64,000 nt of DNA from assembly GCA_023374025.1 (NCBI GenBank), contig SIJG01000008.1, positions 984,215 to 1,048,214 on the forward strand, in the 5' to 3' direction. The notes beneath the pieces are model-generated. The model was given only the letters and a program-made list of their open reading frames with translations, did not search any database and was not told the DNA's origin. The stretch's first letter is position 1. Every line of letters begins with the position of its first letter. Shown here in pieces: positions 44,612 through 56,895 of the stretch. This DNA is from Heterodera schachtii. Lineage: Eukaryota > Nematoda > Chromadorea > Rhabditida > Heteroderidae. The position numbers and the translations under genes were made by a program.

Positions 44612-46425
44612 TGTAAAAACTCTAAAAATGCACTTGTAATATTCGTAAAATAATTTATATAAAAGAATTTGGAAATTTTTGCATAAAAATGAAATGAAAT
44701 TATTTCCACTATTTATTTGCCACATAAAATATTAATGAAATATAAGAATTTTGCCAATGACATCAGAGAGCTTTTCCACAAGAAGATCGATTTTTACAAT
44801 TTGTAAAAAGAAAAATTAAAAATAATAAAATTAAGGGCCCATAAAATGTGTTTATATTTACGAATTGCAATTTTAAGACACGAAAAATCGTAAAATATGG
44901 GGGAAAAGAGGCGAAAAAAGGAATCCTAGAGAGATGTGCACGATAAATTAAGGATTTTTGATCAAAAAGAACAAAATAAACCTGGCAAAATCAAACCTGA
45001 AAGGTTAAAATTTTTGGGAGGGGCTTTAAATTGAAGCCATTTGTCATTTCTCCGCGCCTGAGAGAGACGCGGACCGAAAAAAGTGCCGGAATTTACAATA
45101 CAAATTTGTTTTTCAAATCTCAATTGTGAGGAATTAGGCCAAATTACAAATTGGAAGCAACAAAATTTGTAATTTTTTTTAAATTGCCAATTTTTCGCAT
45201 TTAAAAGAAGGATAAAAAGGACTTATAAATGGGGCAAGGCATAAGACCATAACAAATTAAAGATTTAATAAATTTGCCAGATTATCTTTTCTTTTGTATA
45301 TCTCTAATTTTTCAAATGATTTGATTTCACTGGCCCGAAAAATTAGTAAATGTCTCGCAAAAAACGAACATTTTAGGGAACTTTTGAATTGACCGCAGAG
45401 CCTAAACTAAATTAAGACAATTAGATATTAAATGAATAATAAGACAATTAAGCCTAATTTCTTCATTAAAGTTTTTCTGTCCGCCATTTCCGTCCCAAGC
45501 AAATTTAAGAAGTAAGAAGTCACAACTTTTCGCATTTATCAGTTGACCAAAACGGAGCAATTATATGGCCAATGAATGAATGGAACCGACTGAGAAATGA
45601 CAAACAAATTGTTGAAAAACCGAAAATTTTTCGTTTTTTTTGGCTTCGCTTTCGCATTTCTGTTTATATATGACGACTGATATTATAAATTTTAAATTGC
45701 ATTTTTTGAAGGTTGTTCTCTCTTTTTAATTTTACGAGGCTCCAAAAAAGTACAGAACTCGGAAGTCGAAATCCAAGCCCAAAAATGTCGGGATTCGGAA
45801 GTCCGAAAGATATTTTAATTCCCAGTGCATAAAACAATAAATTTAATAATTAAAACAATTTATTAAAAATAAAACCATAAAAGAACAATAATATTCAAAT
45901 CAACAATTGGTAAATTGGACTGTAAATTTCCCGGCGGCCCCTCCCGCCCCAAAGTTTTGCGAAAATGCGCGCCGCAAAAACTCACGCAGTGAAAAATCAA
46001 AAAAAAAAAAAAAGGATTGGATTGGAGTTAAATAGCTAAAATAAATTGAATATTTTGAAAAAAAATATATTTGTGAAAGTGCTAATATATGCTTTTCAAT
46101 GATTTGCTAACTTTTTACGTTGGAAATAGGCTAAAAATTGCACATTTGCAATTAGACCAACTCGAAAACAATTATGACCCTTAATTGGTCGGTATGAAAC
46201 TGAGCCGAACTCATTTGGCACATTATGTTTAAAATTTAACTAAATAATTAAAATTTCGCCTATTAATTAATTTTTTAATTCTTGGGAGAAATTTATCAAT
46301 CAATGAGACAACAAAACATAAAGAAAAGAGGATTAAAAAACACATTTATCCCTTAAATAAGGAAATTGCTGGATAACTGAATTGGCCGGCTTTTCTGTGC
46401 CGGTTGTCCCCTCTTTCGGCCATTT
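44612..46425. other. Intergenic, AT-rich
   Basis: Upstream region of P2 and downstream region of P3. AT-rich with A runs (46000-46014). No gene was seen. Confidence 0.4.
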
Positions 46426-49400
46426 TCAGTTTTTTGTCGGCACACATTCCAATTGGCCCTTGCGCAGTTTTGCCAAATCGGTCAATTCCTTCTGAACACT
46501 CTTTTCGAATGTTTCATAATCGGCACTCAAAGCTTTAAGACATTTGGTGAGAAATTGCTCGCCGTTGGCCTTTTCCATTGACAATTTTGGCAGCAAAATT
46601 TCTGCAAATTCCGAACTGTTCAATCTGTCAAGAATGCGGTTCAAAATCCCGAGGAACAGCAAAATTTTCGTTGGCATATTTTTGATATTCTCCGTCGCTG
46701 TAAGACACTGCTTAACTTGGACAATCATTCCATTCGACAATGTCCTTCAGTTCAGTCATCGTGGAATTGTCTTTCAGATGGTCTGAATTTTAATATGAGT
46801 GGGCCTTTAAAAATGAAGGGTTTTATGGGCATTTTTAGAGGGGCGATGATCGCCAAAATGACATCCAAATGGCCAAACGAACCCGAATAAAACAACGGAA
46901 AAAATGCATATTTTAAAAACAAAATTTTATTTATGTTTTAGTCTTTTAATGAATTAAAATCGCAGTATTAAACTTCGGCTTAATGGCTTACTCATCAGCT
47001 CCAACTTTTGCTTCACCATCTGATCAATGCAATTTGTGTCGCAGGGATCGTTAATTTGTTCCAAAATTTCTGTGGTGCCAATTGTTTCGAATAAGTCATT
47101 CACCGCTGTTGGCCGTTCGGCCCCAACCTTTTGCCAAGTGTGGTGCGGCAAAATCAGAAAAATGCCAAAGTTTGTCAGTTCAACCGCCGCTTCCATTCGG
47201 CACAAATCTTCCACCCATTGAGAAGTCTGTGGAAATAATAATGATTTCCTTTTTATTAATTATTAGGGACTCCATTTTTAGGCAAGTTTTGTCTATTTCG
47301 GGGTTTTATGCTTAATGCCTAGGCACCTATTTTTGTGCCTATTTCGCCATTTTTGGCGTCTATTTTCAGGGTTTTCGGAAAATCCTTTAAAAAGCATCAA
47401 AACGAAAAATACACTCCTAAGAATCGACCAAAAAAATTCAGAAAATACACCCATAAGAATTGAAAAAAATTTCCAAAAAATGATCCTTTGAAATTTAATA
47501 TATATTTTTTCTCGATAAAAATTTTTATTTAAAATTTGGCCTTATTAAAGTTATGAAGAATTTTATTTGCCTATTTTTGTGCCTATTTAATGCATATTTT
47601 GCAATTTTTTCAGACTTTTGGTGCCTTTGTGCCTAAAAGTAGAGTCCCTATTAATTAATTAATTGATCACCCACTTCTGTGAGATTGTTTTCTCTGATCG
47701 ATTCGATTAGCTTTTTTGTGAGTCCTTCGTCCAATTTGCCAAACCATCTTTGGTATTCCGCGATTCTTTTGTTCGTTTTGTCTTTCGTCGTTTTTGCCGG
47801 ATTTCCGATGCTCCCCCATTTTAATGCGTTGTTCATTTTGCGATAGAGGCGCATATAAAAGAACAGAAACTGCGCTTCTTCCTGAAAAGCGTCTCCACTC
47901 ACTTTGCCGCCTTTCCGCGGCAATTCTTCCAAAATTTTGGCACTAAATTTGGCATTTTCCTCCAAAATTTCGTCCAAAATTCGGCCCAATAACCGACAGT
48001 ATTTCAGTTTTTCTCCCATCTCTTTGATCAGTTTTGTTACGCTGAATTTGCCTTTGCTGGCAATGATCTCATTGGCGAGTTTTTCTCCATTTTTAGCTTT
48101 GAATGTCAATTTGAACACTTCGTTTGCCATGAAGCCAAAATCGATGGCATTTTGCCCAATCGCGCGGATACTTTCCGTGCACACTGTGCCAACAACTTCT
48201 TCAATTAGCATCTGCTGCTGTTCGGCAGTTGAGGAATGCCGAACGCACAATTCTAAGGCAGGCACTTCGCTGGCTTTTGACACTGCATTGGCATTTTGCC
48301 CAGTATTTGAAGTTGGCATCACTGCTGAGCTTTCTCTTTCTGTTTGTGGTCTTTTGGCACTCTGTTGTTGGTTGGAATTTGCCTTCTCAACTTGTGCTGC
48401 TGATTTTGGCGTTGACTTTGAATTTGAAGGCTTTCCCTTCATTTCGTCTGCTTTTGGCATTAAAACATTGGCATTTTCCCTTCCATTTGAATTTGTTTTA
48501 CTCGTCCGTTTTGCTTGTGCGGCATTGGCATTCTGTTGCTGTTGTCTGACCAATTTTAGTGCGTCCATTTTCCCAATTTGGTTTTCACCAGACTTTGGCA
48601 CTGTTTTTGCATCTTTTTTCTGTTTGCTTTTTGAATTTGAAGTTGAATCCGTTTTTTCTGATTGTTTACTTGGCATGGCATTTATCGGAATCGGTGCTTC
48701 ACTGTTTTCCATTATCATTAACTGATTACCATTATTATCATTTTTATCAGTTTGATTCGCTGTTTCTCTGTTTTCCATTTGATTCGGTGTTTCGTCGTCG
48801 TCTTCGATATCAATCACTTCCTTATCATTGTTATCATTTTTAATGTTGGCATTTGACGGGCCTTCCGTTTCCTTTTGGGTTTTTTCATTTTGTTGAATTG
48901 GTGGAAAAAGTTCTTCGTCCCAAAATGTCGGGTCCGAATTTAACACTTCCAACAAATCGTCCCCAAAATTGAACGGCACAATTGCCATGGCATTTTCGTC
49001 CCCCGTCGCCCGCGGCGTTTGATCATTCGCTTTTGTCTGTTGATCAACCATTTCTTCATCGTCGTCATCGTCGTCCAAATTGATCACTGTTTTTTGTTTG
49101 TCCTCCATTTCGTCGTCATCGTCCAACAGAATAATCTCCGGCTGTTTGCCATTTCCGTTCTTCCGCCGATCGCTTCCCATCGCTTCTGTGTTCCTTCCAA
49201 TTGTTTCTTGCCTTTTTGGCCCGTGCCTCTGATCAGTCCTCGCCTTTTTCACTGATATTTCCACTGATTTTGCCAACATTTTTTTATCATTACCAGCGAA
49301 ATGTCTGCCAAAAGTGCCAAATTCCGTCGTTGGGTTTTCCTTCGATTTGTCACCAATTTGAATTTGCTGCATTAATTCGGCATCAATTGGAGCTTTTCCA

Positions 49401-51642
49401 ATTTCTTTCGGTAAAACTCGACCAATTGCCTTCTTCAAATTTTTAACAATGGTCAAATTCTTTAATTAGGGTGTGCAAAATAAACTCTGTCGGTCTCAGT
49501 TTTTACTTTTTTTTTTAAATTCATAACTTTCGGTGAATCTTTTGATTTATTTTTCTTTTTTTAAATTTTCTTGTCATTTATTTTGTTGGCTCACCAGCAG
49601 GCTATAAACCACGGGGCTTCAATTTAACAAGCCCACTTATGAGGGGGGGGGGCTTCTAATGGAGGGGCTTTTAATTTTGAACCCTTTTTATTAAAGAATA
49701 ACAAAAAGTTTTAAAAATAAAACTTCTCGTTTTTACTTTACATTACCTCATTTTTGTTTGGTTCCCAGCCATTTTTTAAAAATATTTTTAAATTTCTTGT
49801 TTTTTGTGAACTTTTATTGAAAATTGGGGGATAATTTGAGAACAAAAATCTCGCGCTTAGGTAAAACTCAGGCCAAGCTATTTTATTATGCAACTCAAAA
49901 CGCAAAAAAAAAAAGTGAGAATTTTTATATTTCTTTTTGCAGTTCGAAAAAAGTTAAAAAAAAAATTAATTAAAGTGGTCAAGAGCTTTAGAATGATAAT
50001 AAGAATTTAAAAAATTAATTAACATTGCCATAACCAGGGCTCGGATTTAATTTTTTTTATATGTTTTTTTGTTGTTGCGAATATGTTATCGCATGAAAAG
50101 CTCAAAGTTAGCTTTTTACGAATTTTCTTTTCAATCAGAGCGATTTTTATAAAATAAAAAACATATTTTAGACATTTTGGTTAATTAAATATTTTGGCTC
50201 ATATTTTGGCGATTTTTTAAAAAAATTTGATTTTTTCAAAAATAGATTTTTGGCACTCAAATCCCTTTGTAAATGACCAAAAACTTCAAAATTTTCTGTC
50301 GCTTCCTATCTGCGTCTATAGTATGTTGAAGTTAAAAAAACCAATGCACAATGGAATCTTTAATGTTTTGGATGGCATTGTGCTAGCAAAATGGATAAAA
50401 AAGCAAACTTTTTTTTTGAGAAATTCACTTATTTTAGAGCAGTTTTGTTTCAGTTTTGGCACATATTTGGCCTTTTTTGGTGTTTTTGGCACATATAATT
50501 CGGCCCTGCTGGCCATAATTTAGCGTTGCTTAATGCTTACCTTTTTCATATGTGTCAATTCTCTGTCCAATTCATTGTCATTTTGTCCATGACTTCCACT
50601 GCCCAACACCTTTTTGAACCTTTTGTATTCCCTAGCTAATGTTTCCTTGGCATTTTCCACTCGTATTTCCGAAGCCGTGTCCGCTTCCATTTGCTCGACC
50701 ATTTCCGCACGCGTCTCCTTGGCATTTTCCGCTTCCTTTTCCGCACGCGTCTCCTTGGCATTTTCCGCTTCCTTTTCCGCCCGCATCTCCTTGGCATTTT
50801 CCGCTTCCATTTCCTCCCCTGACTCCTTGGCATTTTCCACTCGTATTTCCGAAGCCGTGTCCGCTTCCATTTGCTCGACCATTTCCGCACGCGTCTCCTT
50901 GGCATTTTCCGCTTCCTTTTCCGCACGCGTCTCCTTGGCATTTTCCGCTTCCTTTTCCGCCCGCATCTCCTTGGCATTTTCCGCTTCCATTTCCTCCCCT
51001 GACTCCTTGGCATTTTCCGCTCTCACTTCTGCACCCATCTCTGCCCGCATTTCCGGTTGCGTTTCCGCGGCATCTTCCACTCGTATTTCCGAAGCTGTTT
51101 CTTCCGCTAGTATTTCCACTGCTCCTGGCGCACTCGTTTCCGCTCTCTTTTCTGCGCCCATTTCCGCTCGCGTTTCCGCTAGAATTTCTGCGCCCTCTTC
51201 CGCGTCTTTGTGCTGCTGCTGTTTCTGTTCCGCTTCAGTTTGAGTCCCTTCCGTGCAGTCGGCGGACAGTGCCTCCAATGCGCTGCACGCTTCTGCCAGA
51301 CTGAGCAGTGCGTCGGTCCCTTGTCGCTTCATCTCCGCGTCGTTTGCTCTGTGCCGTCGGCGGTCGTTCGGCCGCGCGTCCGTTGGCGTCGTCCGTTTGC
51401 TCGCCGTTGCGCTTTTCTTTCCCGCGCTTTGTTCCACAATTCCACTCAAATTCTCATTGGTCATGTCGAGCTTCGACCGCGTCCGCTCGAACACTTTCCG
51501 TGTGGCACCGGCGGCCGCTTGCAGCCGCGGGGACTGCCGCTTCTCCGCCGCGCCTTTTTCCGTCGGGCGGAGGCATTGCCAAAAGAACGAGCGGAGAACA
51601 AACGGTGAAAAGGAGAAGCGGATGACCCTTCAGCAGAAGCAT
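46426..51642 (-). CDS. P3: secreted, Ala-Glu-repeat and Asn-rich head with A-B-C tail; 1-nt frameshift in exon C
   Basis: ATG 51642 opens a signal peptide (GHPLLLFTVCSPLVLLA). A short intron (donor unsettled) probably leads to the long frame ending at donor 50541, rich in ENAKE/RAEKE repeats. This joins in phase 0 to the large exon 49459-47674 (acidic, Asn-rich, KQKKDAK, then module A: CTESIRAIGQ, FGFMANE, RLYRKMNNALKW), B at 47226-46992 (VELTNFGIFLI) and C at 46782-46426 (IKNMPTKILLF). In C the frame set by the B donor meets a stop near 46710, while the frame one base over carries the family sequence. That is a 1-nt indel, an error or a decayed end. The intron between A and B carries a MITE. 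Likely exported; unknown role. Confidence 0.7.
47256..47658. mobile_element. MITE in P3 intron, near-perfect 8-bp target duplication
   Basis: The element (47264-47650, 387 bp) has inverted ends TAGGGACTC.A.TTTTAGGCA. The flanks are TTAATTAT and TTAATTAA (7 of 8). It contains repeated TGCCTATTTTTGTGCCTATTT-like sequence (shown over two units). Confidence 0.75.
50653..51012. repeat. Coding tandem duplication, 2 x 180 bp
   Basis: Two adjacent, nearly identical 180-bp units (60 codons) in the P3 head. Each contains nested 36-bp (12-codon) repeats of the type AENAKETRAEKE. The frame is preserved. Confidence 0.85.
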
Positions 51643-52189
51643 CGCGCAAAAGGATTAAGAGGGATTTGTAAAAAGAAAAAAGGAGAAATAAAAATTTTTG
51701 TTATTAATAATTTTCATATGAAAAGCATCCAATTTGAAATTATTATGCACAAATGAAAGGAATTTATCGATTTACGAATTTTTCGCTTTTGGAAAAATCA
51801 TTCATAAATTTATAAAAAAATCAATGTCTCCCCATATAATTTTTTATTTGTGTAAAATAATATTTGTATAGTAAAGTAAAATTATTCTATCATTATCAGA
51901 CTTTGGTTCCTAAAAACAGCATAAATAATCACCGTAATTACGGATCACTTATTTCAGTAATTGCCTGATATATGTAAACCCAACAAATTTCGGTCTATCA
52001 AAATGCAAATTTACAAGAAATTGACTAGTAAAATCTTGATTCAATTTACACAAAAGTTTAATGTTTTAAAAAAGATAAACACATTAAACATCAGTTTTGG
52101 GCATCATAATTTGGCATTTCTTTTCGGATTGTTTTTTTCTGTGATTTTCTCGTGAATATTTTCGGTTTGTCCATCAGTAAAAAACCCGA
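51643..52189. other. Intergenic
   Basis: 5' region of P3, AT-rich. No gene was seen. Confidence 0.4.
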
Positions 52190-53476
52190 TTAAGCTGCTG
52201 CTTGTCTGTTGTTGCTGCTAGACATTTGGCCGTTCATTCGGCTGTTAGTTGGCCTAATGCTAATGTTATTGACACGATCATTGGAGCGAGTGTCGCAGCG
52301 AATCCGTGGGATACGGTAATCCTTAAAAAGTTGTTCTCGGAATGTGCCGGCGGCCCACAGCAGAAGCCAACTCGAGGCCAGCACAGTGCTGGTGTCCATA
52401 ATCCACGGGTAATGGACCACCGGGCGAAACTTACGCCAAAACTAAAGCAATTTGAAAATGGAGGAGAGAGAGGGGAGGGAGAGAAAGAGAGAGAGAGATA
52501 GAGAGGGAGAAGGTGAGAGGGGGGGGGGAGAGGAGAGAGAGAGAGAGAGAGAGAGGCGAGGGAGAGAGAGAGATAGAGAGGAAAGAGAGAGAGAGAGAAA
52601 GGAGGGAGGGGGAGAGAGGAGGGAGGGAGAGACGAGAGGTAGAGAGAGGGGGGGAGACATAGAGGGAGAAGATGTGAGGAGGGAGAGAGCAAAAGGAGGG
52701 GGGAGAGAGGAGGGGGAGAGAGAGTGGGGGAGAGAGAGAGAGAGAGAGAGAGGAGGGGGAGAGAAGGGGGGGAGACAGAGAGAGAGAGAGAGAGAGGAGG
52801 GAGAGAGCAAAAGGAGGGGGGGGAGAGGAGGGGAGAGGAGAGGAGGGGAGAGGAGGGGAGAGAGAGGGGGGGGGAGACAGAGAGAGAGAGAGAGGAGGGG
52901 GAGAGGAGGGGAGAGAGAGAGGGGGCGGGGGAGAGACAGACAGGGAGAGAGAGAGAGAGAGACCCGGACCACCGACCTGCTCGTGTTTAAATGGCCACGC
53001 AATTGCGGTCAATCGGTTGAGAAGGATGAAAGCGGTGGCCAAATTGTTGGCCTGGAAGGTGTAACCGGTGAGGAAAAAAGCCAATCCGCCGATCATCCAA
53101 AAAACTCGGACCAAAAATTGTTTTGTTTAATAGCCTTTTTCCTAGTCAACCAAATCCAACAGACTTGGCATCCAAAAAATGTTATTGGCAAAACTATTTA
53201 TTATCCAACTCGGGAATAGTTACTGTATTATATAAGTGAGAATTTCGATCGGCATGCCAGCAATTTGTAAAAGTAATTAATCAAATATTAATAATTAATC
53301 CGATTCACCGGAACGGCACGGATGATGAACAGCGCGTAGAAGGACTTGTGGAATTGTTTGTGCCGCAGAATGGTGACGATTTCGGCGAGGTAAAGCACCG
53401 CCGAAGGGATGCTCAGACAGAAGGCCAAGTAGAGAAAAGAGTCCCGCGCTGAGACGGACCATTCGAGAATGCCCAT
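52190..53476 (-). CDS. Serpentine receptor, SRG-like chemoreceptor (partial model)
   Basis: Exon 1 (53476-53309) encodes a first transmembrane stretch, FCLSIPSAVLYLAEIVTIL, and HKSFYALFIIRA. Another exon ending at 52977 carries LAFFLTGYTFQANN, FILLNRLTAIAWPFKHEQ, the TM3 and LNR..AI..P pattern of nematode Srg receptors. After a GA-repeat intron, exon 52441 onward begins FWRKFRPVVHYPWIM and then continues open to a stop at 52190 without obvious further membrane segments. TM5-TM7 are not seen, so the gene is truncated or has exons I missed. A middle exon near 53.15-53.2 kb (IFWMPSLLDL) is likely. Probably a plasma-membrane chemosensory receptor or its remnant. Confidence 0.6.
52455..52968. repeat. 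GA-rich microsatellite tract (about 510 bp)
   Basis: The plus strand is almost pure purine (GAGAGA, GAGGGG, GGGGGAGAG) over half a kilobase. It fills the intron of the SRG-like gene, whose sense strand is therefore a polypyrimidine tract ending at the acceptor. Confidence 0.95.
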
Positions 53477-54446
53477 GGAAAGGGCTTAAAATTGGGTCGA
53501 AATGTTAGAAAAAGTCAATTTATACGACGGTGTATTTATGATAAGCAATTTTCACACAAAATCGCAAATTTAATCTTTGCACATTGAAATTACGAATTTA
53601 TCTGTGAAAATGCCAGCTTTTGTGCTAAATTATAGATCACCTGTCGGAAAGTTGGGGAGAATGTAACGAAAATTAATTAATGGGTACGTTACCAGGGCAC
53701 AAATTGAGCAATTAGTGAAGCGTACCGCCAATTTCAATTCCTTTTTTGCCGTTTTACAACCATTAAATTTTTATTAAAGAAATTACTAGACATGAAAGAA
53801 TATTCATGTTGCTAGCAGCAGCTAGAGAGGGGCAATTAGAAATTGATGAGATTTGAATGATGGCGATTTAATCGTTTTAATCTTTAAAAAATAAATTAAA
53901 TTGAAAAAAACTTAAGCGTTTTTCACTGAAAATCCCTAAAATCTCTTCATAATTTGTGTAAGCATTTCAAAATTTACTAAATTGTGTCGTTTTTTACTTA
54001 GTTAATCGGCATTTTGTCGGCACATAATTAATTTGAGTTATTGACCAAATCACTTTGGTTGGCGTTTCATCGCTTTCTTTCGATAAATTATTTGAATGTT
54101 CCAATTGCCAATTTTTTTGCTGAAAATTCTTTCAAATCCGCCGCATTCTTCGAGCTGTAATAACCGAAGGTAAAAGCGTCGCCAATTTTCACTGTCCTCC
54201 ATTTTCCATAGCCTTCAAATGATTATTTATTATTTATGAATTTAAAATTTAAATTTGGGTAGGGCCCAACGATTTCGGAGAGGGAAATTCGGAATTTGTC
54301 GGAGTTTGTCGGGGATTTCCCCAAAAATGGTCAAAACTGTGTTGAGGGGAGGACGACCCTCCACCTCTGCTGCCCTAATTTGTTTCAATTGCTAAATTTC
54401 TTGGTCCGCCGGCCCCGTCCCTTAAGTTACAGCACCCTTACACATA
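53477..54446. other. Intergenic, AT-rich
   Basis: No gene, RNA or repeat was supported. Confidence 0.4.
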
Positions 54447-56101
54447 TTACCGTATCCGTAGCGAAAGTTCTTCCACCCTTTTCATCCAATTGGCACAATG
54501 TTTTTGGCTTTCGTCAATGCTTTCGAGCACTTCCCATTCAAATCCATCCAAATCCAACAAAAGTCCAATGCTCCGTTCAGACAAATTTTGAACAAATTCG
54601 TCCAAAAAGGTGCCGAAATTCTTGGAAGACAATGTTAAATTGCAATTTGTTTCTCTAAACTCTAAAAAAAATCATTAAAAATGGCTGAAGGTGACAAAAA
54701 TTAATGATTGAAAAAAGTTTATTTTTTGAAATTTACCGGTGCAATTTCTAAAACAATGCGACGTGGTGACACACAAACTAAAAAATAAGAAAAGAATTAT
54801 TCAATAATAATCAACTTTTGTGGAAAAAAAAAACGCAAATATGCGCTTAAATACACTAAGACATTTTGAAAAGACAAAATAAGGATTAATACAAATGCCA
54901 TAAAACCCTAATAAAAATGCCAACTTCATTTCGGCGGCGTTGGAATTTTCCGGTGGATATAAAATGACAGTTTCGACCTTTTCGGCACATTTGCCTAACG
55001 TTGCCAAGGCATTTTTCCTTTCGTCGATTTTAAAACGAAAATTTCTGTAGCGAATAAAGACAATTTTATTAAATTTGGCTCCGTTGAAGGGGGCACAAGG
55101 CCAATTTTCTGATGAAAATTTGTCCAAATTTGATGTAAAACGACAATTTTTGTTGCTATTGCCCAGCAACAAACGGAAAAAGCGCAACTTTTCCTCGGAT
55201 GGCGAACCTTAAAAATGAAAAAGTTAAATTTTTCGAATTTCAACAGAATTTCTGTGTTTATTTTTTCTGAATTTGATCACCTGAACCAAAAGAGGGAATG
55301 TCCTCCACTTGGCCAAAATGTTCAAATTTGGCAAAATTTATTCTCCATTCACAGTGTTTCATGTCAAATTTCTGCAGCATTTGGCCACATTTTCCGATGG
55401 TGCGGAGGCCTTAAATTTAATTGGAAAAGAAAATTAAAATAATTTATAATTAAAATTAAAAATTTACCAACGATTGCAAAATGCCATTTGAAGAACAATT
55501 TGTGGATAAAGCGGTACCAAAAGAACAGAACGGTGGCACTGTTCTGTTCATTTCCACTCTTTGGGTCGGCGTAATCCGTTGGCCTTAGCATTAAGAACAA
55601 ATGACGAAATTTGAGTCGCTATTCAAAAAAGAAATCAAAATAAAACACCGAATTCGGGCAAAAATAATTATAAATTATAAAAATAATGTTTTTTTTACCT
55701 CAATTTGCCATTCAATGTGTTCTAAAAATTGGGCAATTTTGGGCTCACTTTCTTTGTTTGTTGCATTGAATCCCAATTTTATTAATTTAATTTGCCACTT
55801 TTTTGCCTCTAATCGTCTCCAAACAGCGCTATTAATACTATCACTTTCAGGAAATTCCATAAAAACTAATTCATCTGGAATATATTTTAATAATTTTAAA
55901 TAAATTGTATATTTAAAATAAATTTTTATATTTAAAATAAATTTTAAGTAAAAGTTTAATAATTTAATATAACCTTCAGTTTTATCCAAATTTTCCCACT
56001 TTGTCGTTGTATTGTTCTGCTGATGGCACTTTTTGGGCCAATTAATTAATAAAATCTTTTCTGATTCATTTTTATATTGAAACCTAAAATAATAATTTAA
56101 T
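54447..56101 (-). CDS. Multi-exon gene of unknown family (possible F-box/LRR-type)
   Basis: Several minus-strand blocks read well and have splice sites: near 56090-55980 (NESEKILLINWPKK), 55882-55701 (DELVFMEFPESDS, AVWRRLEAKKWQIKLIKLGF, then donor GTAAAA), about 55600-55473 (RPTDYADPKSGNEQ, WYRFIHKLFFKWHFAIV), about 55413-55285 (GLRTIGKCGQMLQKFD, FEHFGQVEDIPSFGS), about 55210-54890 (EEKLRFFRLLLGNSN, KIVFIRYRNFRFKIDERK), a small one at about 54779-54740, and a last one at about 54655-54447 (GTFLDEFVQNLSERS). Spaced leucines and the order resemble expanded nematode F-box-associated proteins, but no motif is decisive. The 5' end is not found; it may extend beyond 56.1 kb. No frame breaks were seen in the blocks. 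Confidence 0.55.
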
Positions 56102-56895
56102 TTAAAATAATAAATAAATAATATTTATTTCATCAAAATTTAATTGGAATTTTTGGTACTTTCATTTCACTTTTTATTTTCTCCCTTTTCCGGGAAGGAT
56201 TCTGCGCAAAAGAAGAAAGTGCCGTCGTCGTCGCCTTTTTCGGCATTTATCACCGCCTTTTTGCGCTTTTTTTGGCATGCGAACGGCGAACGCTTTGCCA
56301 ACATTTCGTTCATTCGAATTGCCTCCAAACGAACGGAGCCCAGCGGAAAGAAACGAAAATTGGAAACAGCAGAGAAAGAAAAAGACGAAGTGCCAAAATT
56401 GGGACTAAAAAATAATTTAAAAATGGATTAAAAAATATAGAAACCGTTCTTTTTGCAAAAAATATTCCGTCCATTGTTTAATTTTCTCATAAAAAGTCGG
56501 CATTCTGAGCATCAGCCAAACAAACAAAAAGGTATTGATGAGACGCAGCGAAACGATTGCATTCAAACGGAGACGCATTTGGCAAAAAATGCCGAAAAAT
56601 CCGAAGATTTAAATAATATTTCTTTGGGTTAGCCCTCAAATTCGGGCTGAAAAATGCAATAATTTAGCTGAGGTGAAGACGGACAGTGTCAAATGGCCTT
56701 GGACGGCGAATCGATGGAAGAAAATGCGAAAAAGATGGACAAGAAAAAGATGAAAGCAAAACAAATAATACGGCAACTCATAAAAGGTCATTTAATTATG
56801 TAAAATGGACAAATCAAATCAATAATTGATCACCCCTAATTGGCAAATTAATGACCCTTTAATTGCTTTGCCATCATTTCTTTGCCATTTTTCGC
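56102..56895. other. Spacer, possibly 5' exons of the unknown gene
   Basis: Both strands are partly open at 56144-56431, with basic residues (plus: GKKRKLETAEKEK; minus: CQKKRKKAVINAEKG). I cannot decide the strand and have called no gene. Confidence 0.35.

Noticed and set aside
50614..51304. Plus-strand repetitive Ser/Phe/Ala frames
   Set aside because: Shadows of the Ala-Glu repeat exon of P3; no start or splice context.
52234..53219. Long Ser/Leu/Pro or Arg/Glu/Gly frames over the GA tract
   Set aside because: Products of the GA microsatellite in all frames.
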